Positions 57,608 through 64,000 of a DNA stretch of 64,000 nucleotides are shown here, piece by piece; the stretch's first letter is position 1, and every line of letters starts with the position of its first letter. Origin of the DNA: Gnetum montanum (taxonomy: Eukaryota; Streptophyta; Gnetopsida; Gnetales; Gnetaceae); NCBI GenBank assembly GCA_015680685.1, contig MNCI01000952.1, positions 374,383-438,382 on the forward strand, written 5' to 3'. A program made the position numbers and the translations under genes. Below the pieces are notes generated by a model. The model ran no database searches. It was not told the origin of the DNA and saw only the letters and a list, made by a program, of their open reading frames with translations.

Positions 57608-60430
57608 TCAAACAGTCCCAGGCAGTGGAGGCTCATGAGGTTCTAAAAGACCTTCACTAGCTTCAGGCAAAGGCAGTGGCTAAGGTGGCTATGGCTGTAG
57701 CCACTAGCAGAAGGTAAAAGGCATTCAATAATGCCTTCATTCATAGTCCACATAGCATCACCAATGTGGGCTAGAATGGGGATATCCCATAGATGGGGCA
57801 TTATCGAGAACAGCTCATTTCCATTGACAAATTAGGCAGTGAACTATTTGCGTTTGACATCGAACGTCCTTACTACATTCTACAGCTCTTGGTAGTCATT
57901 CATCCTTTTGGCCAGGTTCTCAATGATAGATCTTTGATTAGTGTATTTTCCCTTGAGAACTTCAAGTTCAACATTTGCCACTATAAGCTTTTACTTGGTG
58001 TCTTTGTGATGTTTGAACTTAGCCTCATACAACAAGTGCAAGTTGGCCACCTACTTCTCTAGTTCTGACTGTAGTCATTTGGTAGTCAACATGGCCAAAT
58101 TTGCATATCGGAGATTGCCAAGCTTCATATATTTTATCATCTCCTTAATTTGCAACTTCTTCATGCAAATTCTACTTTATTATAGGCATCTATTCCATCA
58201 ATGATAGGCTGCCACAATTCTCTTCCTTGTTGGAGTTGTTGGAGGATTTCATTTACTTTCGTCTTCACTAATTGGATGTTTTTTTCATTCACTTATTTTT
58301 GTATACTAACCTACTCTTTATAATGATTCTTGACTCTCTCAAATTTGAGAGCCTTCAATGTTTAGGTAGCTACCTCAATCATAGTTTTCTAGTGAAGGGC
58401 ATTGACTTTCTCCATGGAGAGGTTTCTATTTTCTACTACCAATCTCCTTAGTTCTATGTTTGCTCTAGCTAGTTGTTGCTAATGTTGATGGATGAAGTTA
58501 GTTAATTGTTGTTTGTGCTCATCAACATTCCATAAGTGATGGTTCTCTACAATCAATTTCCCATTCTCCTAGTGAGTCTAATCCAAGGCCTTCTAAATTT
58601 TGTGCTATGTGGCCTCTACCAAGGATCAGTAGAACATTGTCATTTACATCGCATCCTCAACCCCTTTTAGTCTAGTATGAAGCTATTCAATAGCTTCATC
58701 TCTTGTCAATGTTAGGTTGAGGAATGCAAGGTCAACAATTTGGGCTCTTAATTTAGCAACATCAGTAGCCAATCATTTGTTTAGCTCCTTGGTTATTTTC
58801 AATTGCCCCTCAAAGATTATGTTCTTTTCCCTTGCCTCTAACAGCTCTGACTCGGTTGCAATAATATTGTTAAAAAAATCAAAGACATTTAGAAGTGGTT
58901 GCCTAGTTCCCACTAGTTAGTCTAGTAGTTCTTCATGTTGTGCTGCATTTATGCTACCACTTGTGGTTCTTGAGGACATCTTCACATCTTTGAGTGTAAT
59001 GACATCTTGTACAAATGTCACAGGTGCATTGAGCATTTTGGTAATTTGGTCAGCAACCACCTCTATTGTTGTCTCCTACTCTTGGTGTTTCATCACCAAT
59101 ATTACTACCCCCTCACCTTCCTCTAAGCGCACCGAGAAGGTCACCACATTCCTAGAGATTTTTGAGAGTGACTATTATTCTACGAGACATACCGTGACCT
59201 CTCTAACATTAGGATTTGACCTTGCAGGCAAGTGCATTATTTATGCTAAGAAAATAGATCCACCTCCACCCATCAAGCTAATTGTTTGAGCCATCTCATT
59301 TAGGTAACTCATTGATGGTCTATACACAAATGAGTCCTTGCCACTCATGCCTACTCATTACTTTTGTTCGCTCAAGAGTTATTCTTGGTATTTGTGCAAC
59401 TATTGGACTATTGCAATAATGTCCAACATGATTGTTTGAGTGGCAGGTGGAGGTGGTGGTTACTGCTTCTCTTATTAAATGATCATTGTAGGTGTCTTAT
59501 CTTTCATCATCTTCACCCAATTAGTGGCCGGAGCATGCTTGATAGCATCATTTGTATAACAAACTATTCCTCCCCTTCAACAAAGTTTTCTAATGAAGCA
59601 TGGAAAGGGGAGTGTCTTCCTTCCACATTCATTTTCTTTAAATTGTGTTTCCATCTTTAGATAGATCGGCTATGGAAGTTTAATAGGAAGTCTCCCACTT
59701 AAAGTAGCTCATGCACATGCAAAAAAGGTGGTGCTTTTGCTTGGCCTCACCTTGGGATTGAGGTGGAAGGCTACAATCTTATAGTGGATCCTTTCTACTA
59801 GTGCAAGCATGTCAAACTCTTTGCAGTCAACACCATAGCACATTGCACCCATTCTTTCTTGATGTTGGGGTCCACCTACATTGAAATCTTAGTGAGATTC
59901 ACCCTTGTTGCTGGCAACCAGAGCACTTTAGCAATAGCCTACACTAAGTAGGACACTAAGATATCCTTGATTTTGACCATTAAACCAGCCTACTTATTGT
60001 TCCAAAATAAAAATGTCCCTCCCATGTACCACTCCCTGGTGAAAGTGATGATTGGCTACATGGGAGAGGCCTTTAGTTGGTCCTACACTTCTTTTGGTGC
60101 ATGCTCTAGGAAAGGGCCAAAGTTTAACTCTTAGAACACTATTTCTTGGACCTCCATTAATCTAATATGATTCAAGCTAGCTTCTATCAAGGTCACCTTG
60201 ATATTTTCTTGTTGAGCTGGTGCATCATCCTAGTAGAAGTATTTTGTTACTGTTGCTAACTCTAGAATCTATCGAATAGATTCCACCTTGACCTCTTCCC
60301 TAAGAGGACCTGTGGTGTGGGTTGCAAGTTGTTCTTCTTGGGCTTGTTCTTGGCCCCTTCCTATTCTAGGGTATTTCTCTCTTGGTTGAGATGGTCCTGC
60401 TTCCTCTGTGTGTTTTCCTTTTGGTGCCAT
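57608..60430 (-). pseudogene. Element 4 3' ORF, homologue of the element 1 3' ORF
   Basis: ATG at 60428-60430 opens MAPKGKHTEEAGPSQPREKY. The region runs, with many stops, to a TGA at 57608-57610, about 940 codons. WYMGGTFLFWNNK matches WYLGETHQFWHNK of element 1. The C-terminal half has LRRLVVENRNLSMEKVNALH, matching the element 1 stretch ENKTLSMKEVHAIH, and heptad-like Leu/Ile/Glu/Lys periodicity. Start, order and position relative to the LTR all agree, which makes this a real feature of the family. Role unknown; a structural or nucleic-acid-binding partner of Gag is only a guess. Confidence 0.6.
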
Positions 60431-62535
60431 TTATGGTCACAACACATCCATGGATTAGTAGATATAATGTGTAACTTTAAATTTTTGAATACATTCTCTC
60501 ATTAGTCAATTATACTTTGGCTAAGGTTGGACCATGGTATATTAATTATTTTATTATCATTTTATTAATTATTTATTAATTTTTATTGTAAATGTCACTG
60601 GAGCTTGTTGGAAAGGTTTAACTCTTGTAATTTGGTATTTAATAGTTGATTTCTTAGTTAAACCCTTGTGGGAATTAGAAAAATGGCAAAAAATTTCATA
60701 AAAAATGGCACATTTGTGGCCACCACAATGAAGAGCTTATCTCCAATAGTTGTAGGGTAGAAGAACAAAGTAATTTAAATAAATGGTTAGAAAATTATGG
60801 GCACTGGAAGGTTTTGGGCTCTAAAAATTTGAAAAACTCCCTTGGTGTTTGTGAGGAAAAGTAAAAATTTCCAAGTGGGGTCATGCATATATATAGAATT
60901 CTTTCACTACATTGATAGGGGTGCATATATGAAGCCTCGTATACGCATTTTCTTCATCAACATGGCCCTATATATAGAGCTCATAGGAAAAATTTTGAAA
61001 TTTTCATATGTTAAAAAATACAAGAAATTTTTCAATGAATTTGGGGTCCATGAAATCCTAGAACAACCAAGAATATGATGAAATCATTGAAGAGGATCTT
61101 TGAAAGCTCAAAAATTCAAAAATTTGATAAATAATGTGTTTATTAAATAAAATATGTAAGGGAGCACATGGGTTGATGTAGAAGATGGGTGAAAAAAAGA
61201 TTTTAATTGCAAGAATGCCTGAGGATAAGGTACTTACTGAACCCAACCAAGAGATATGCAAGTGGATCCTTCCCATAATAAACACATGCCTTATTTGCCC
61301 TTGCATAACTTCACCTTAAGGATTCTATGGGTGCCATAGGTGATTAATGATTGATGGAAGTTAATGACCAAAACTCGAAAGATTCTACCTAAGAATTTAA
61401 GTACATCAAACCAAGACACCGAATCAAGAACATGGACTTTGGTAGTGAGGTGAGTTACAGTCAGTAGAGATGGATAATGGAGAAGGTGGAATGGAATTCT
61501 GAATTGAGGTCATAAGCAGTCCCTTGTGTATGTTGTATTTAAAATGACCTATGAATATCCATCCTTAGTCTAGACCAAAACTAGCCTCTTTTAGTGACAT
61601 TGCATCACCACTCCAAAATTGATCCACCCCCTTAAGACACAAAAGTACTCCCATAGAACAACCATTATTCCATAAAGAGAAGGAAATAGAAGTAGAAAGT
61701 AAGAGAGGGCCTTAGTTAGAGGGGACCTTCAGGCATGGGTAACATGTGTTTCTAGTCCCATCACTAATGCGTGTAGCCCATTTATTTATGTAAGGGATGT
61801 GCTTTGAATTACCATCATGTATTTTTTTTGTTTATTTTTTATTTCTTTTTCTTTTTGGATGGGAACCACACCATACAAAGAATTTATTTGACTTCCTATT
61901 ATTGGTTGACATGGAATAGTAAGAAGTCTATGAAAACACTCAAGCACTCAAGTAAGTAGAAGAGTACAAAGAGTATTGAGTCCCCTTAAAGTCACACCCT
62001 ATGCAAACCTTTGAATCCTTCCCAATTCCGGGAACTACCAAGGTCACCAATTTATTACAATTTTGTGTTAATGAAAGAGACCTCAAATTTCCAAAATGAG
62101 GAAAACCATAGAGTTTGTGAATAGGGTGGATGTCATGGACTCACTGCCTGTTCCATAAAAAAGAGATCATGACTTAGCCATCGATACAAAAGTTCAAAAA
62201 TAGAAACTAGACATTAGCAAACAAAACATTAAGCACAAACTACCATTAGTAGTAGCTACAACACCATTGTGTCCTATTAGCACAAAGCATGTTTATTAGC
62301 AAAAATTTCAAAATCACATTCAAACAAAACAAAGTAAAATATATAAAAAAGTGTAAATATTCAAGAAAGATTCAAACTTACTAATGATGGTGTAAAATAA
62401 AAAATGGTGTAAAAATAGGAAAAATTTTGAAAATAAAAAAGGTGTAAAATAAATAATTTGCAAAATCAAAAACTTGAAAATGAAAAAATAGAAAAACTGA
62501 GCCATATGGATGATTAGCATTTTTGTCCATCTATT
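60431..62535 (-). other. Element 4 non-coding tract between pol and 3' ORF
   Basis: The minus strand shares blocks with elements 2 and 3, e.g. AGGGTGTGACTTTAAGGGGA (about 61990) and TGGTGTGGTTCCCATCC (about 61860). It also holds a conserved CCTTCTCTAACTAAGGCCC-like block (about 61710). Frames here are short and AT-driven. It is probably untranslated; a regulatory or packaging role is possible. Confidence 0.5.
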
Positions 62536-62539
62536 GAGA

Positions 62540-63430
62540 TATTTATTACATTGGCTTGCTTTAGCTCATGGAAAGGCTTAATCTATTGGATGTTGACCAA
62601 CTGCTTTTTCTTTGGGCTCTCAAGTTTGTATATGATCATGGCCCCAAAAGGAAAGGCTTCATCAATTATATAAGGCCCTTCCCACAATGTTTAAAATTTA
62701 GTTTTTTGAGGTACATGCATTGGATTCTCGTTAAGGACCTTATCTCTCAGTTGAAATTTCACTTTTCATATTCTAAGGTCATGTTGTTGTTTGCTAAATG
62801 CCTTATGCACTTCATTCAAAGATAGGGCTACCAATCAATTTTCGTTTAGCATGTTGAGGTTAATCAATCCTTCTTTTTGTGCTAGACTTAGGTTAAGATT
62901 CAAATCATATGTTATTTAGAGTGTATGAAGCTCGAATTGAATAAGGACTATTAGAAGTTTCTCATACACTAATGCATAGGGAGAGTAGCCAATAGGAAGT
63001 TTCTGTGTGGAGTAGTAGGTCCAAAGGGCATCATTGAGTTTTGTGCTCTAGTCTCTTTTATATTTGCTAATAGTTTTTCTTAGAATCTTTGTGATCTCCC
63101 TGTTAGTTATCTTTGCTTGACCGTTGGCTTAGGGGTGATAGGGTGTTGTTAATTTATGTTCAACCCCTAAACGTTGCATGAGTTTTCAAAAAGTGGCACC
63201 TGTAAAATGAGTTCCATTATTACAAATCAATGCACATGGGATCCCAAACCTGTTTACAACATTTTGTTGTAGAAATCTAGTAGTAGTGAATGATGTACAG
63301 TTGGTGATGGTTTCTGCTTCTACCCATTTGATATAGTACTTAACGACAACAAGTATATACACCTTCCCATTGGACATGGATGTGGTGGAACCCATGAAGT
63401 CAATGCCCCATATGTTAAAGGGCTCTAGTA
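62540..63430 (-). pseudogene. Element 4 integrase core and C-terminal domain
   Basis: The minus strand reads GIDFMGSTTSMSNGKVYILV (first catalytic Asp kept), KWVEAETITNCTSFTTTRFL, RFGIPCALICNNGTHFTG and, after a stop, ANGQAKITNREI. Where the family has DNGTHF this copy has NNGTHF, and where it has NGQAE it has NGQAK. So the second Asp and the Glu of the DDE triad are changed, each by a G-to-A step. A C-terminal part (GPYIIDEAF) reaches about 62650. The 69-codon frame at 63186-63395 is the best preserved piece. Inactive. Confidence 0.85.
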
Positions 63431-64000
63431 GTTGAATCCACTATTAATGATCCTCCATCATGTGATCATCCCAACATCTCATTGAAAACACTCATAAAAT
63501 CAAAAAAATTGGTTTGCATCTTTGAAGATTGTGGATCAATAGTATCCTTCCATCAAGATTTTTATGGCCATGTGTCTCCTAGCATAGTGGCCTCCATAGG
63601 GGCCTTCATGAGCATCTTAGAGAACTCGCAATTAATTTGCATTAGGGACACATCAATGAGCTAGGCCATTGGCACATACCTTGTAAAGGTGTTTGTTGAT
63701 TTCCATAAAGTACTTATCTTGATGAAGAAATTGTTATTTCTTCATGTGGTCTAGATCTTGTGGTATCTCTTGAGTGAGAAGATAAATGAGGATGTCATCA
63801 TACCACTTTGGTTTTGTGAGCATTTGTTCATTTATTGCAATGGCAAGGAGGAGTTCATCATCAAATAAATCAAATAATGGACTTTCCTCCTCTTTGCTAT
63901 CCCATTGCAACTGAGACAGCGACCACATTCTCATTACCTTTTTGATCTACCATTGTAAGAACAAATTCCTGCAAGATCGCAAGCCACCATAGGATACAGG
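63431..64000 (-). pseudogene. Element 4 RNase H end and integrase zinc domain
   Basis: At the window edge the minus strand reads LWWLAILQEFVLTMVDQKGN, then ENVVA, the end of a Tat/Athila RNase H. Next comes KWYDDILIYLLTQEIPQDLD (63734-63934) and, in another frame, NKHLYKVCANGL, CVP and DAHEGPYGGHYA. These are the typical linker and the His-rich start of the integrase HHCC domain. Frameshifts and stops separate them. The upstream part of pol is outside the window. Confidence 0.7.

Larger units (their letters stand above)
56480..64000 (-). mobile_element. Element 4: Tat/Athila-type retrotransposon, 3' part
   Basis: Reads on the minus strand and leaves the window at 64000. Within view, in element order: end of RNase H, integrase, about 2.1 kb non-coding, long 3' ORF, PPT, 3' LTR (56480-57383). 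It is the only copy of this LTR family here in which pol is visible and therefore shows the likely autonomous layout from which elements 1, 2 and 3 were derived. Stops in all ORFs make it inactive today. Confidence 0.88.

Overview
This window looks like nuclear DNA of a seed plant, probably a gymnosperm such as a conifer. It has one convincing host gene in 64 kb, is AT-rich, and is otherwise packed with old, mostly broken retrotransposons. The organism is an inference; no species-diagnostic sequence was recognised.

Layout. Bases 1-4100 are the only host-like stretch. They hold a decayed fragment resembling the C-terminal part of a polygalacturonase (378-578, minus) and an intact, intronless class III peroxidase gene (1643-2641, minus) with a TATA box upstream. 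An assembly scar, an N between two identical 54-base copies, lies at 4123-4232. From 4.5 kb onward everything recognisable is transposon-derived: LINE ORF2 remnants of at least two types (4.6-5.7, 17.3-17.8, 23.0-23.7 and 49.6-50.7 kb), tRNA-like SINE copies, and LTR elements.

Five loci belong to one related set of Ty3/gypsy elements of the Tat/Athila type (primer-binding site matching tRNA-Asp, LTR edges TGATGAG...CTCATCA). They are element 1 (8177-16844, minus, TSD CCAAC), a solo LTR (22066-22908), element 2 (28899-35952, plus, TSD GTTTC), element 3 (40212-47156, minus, TSD CCTTC) and element 4 (56480 to beyond the window end, minus). A larger, older relative, element B (28348-54476, plus, about 12 kb without its insertions), carries element 2 inside its 5' LTR and element 3 inside its reverse transcriptase. 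Its pieces read on across both insertions.

The most interesting feature is how these elements relate. Element 4 keeps RNase H and integrase, then a non-coding tract, a long 3' coiled-coil ORF and the 3' LTR. Element 1 has gag and the 3' ORF but no protease, reverse transcriptase or integrase. Elements 2 and 3 have gag and protease joined to the same non-coding tract, with neither pol nor the 3' ORF. Each has its own target-site duplication, so such deletion derivatives seem to have been mobilised in trans. The LTRs carry a positionally conserved repeat array just upstream of the TATA box whose sequence differs between members. Copies of the polypurine-tract motif AGTCATGGGGG occur inside the elements. 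A short reading frame near the 3' end is conserved between elements 2 and 3.

All reading was by eye. Boundaries marked by TG...CA edges and TSDs are exact; those of decayed coding regions are approximate. Many reading frames use GTG or other non-ATG first codons, so host starts were chosen at real ATGs.
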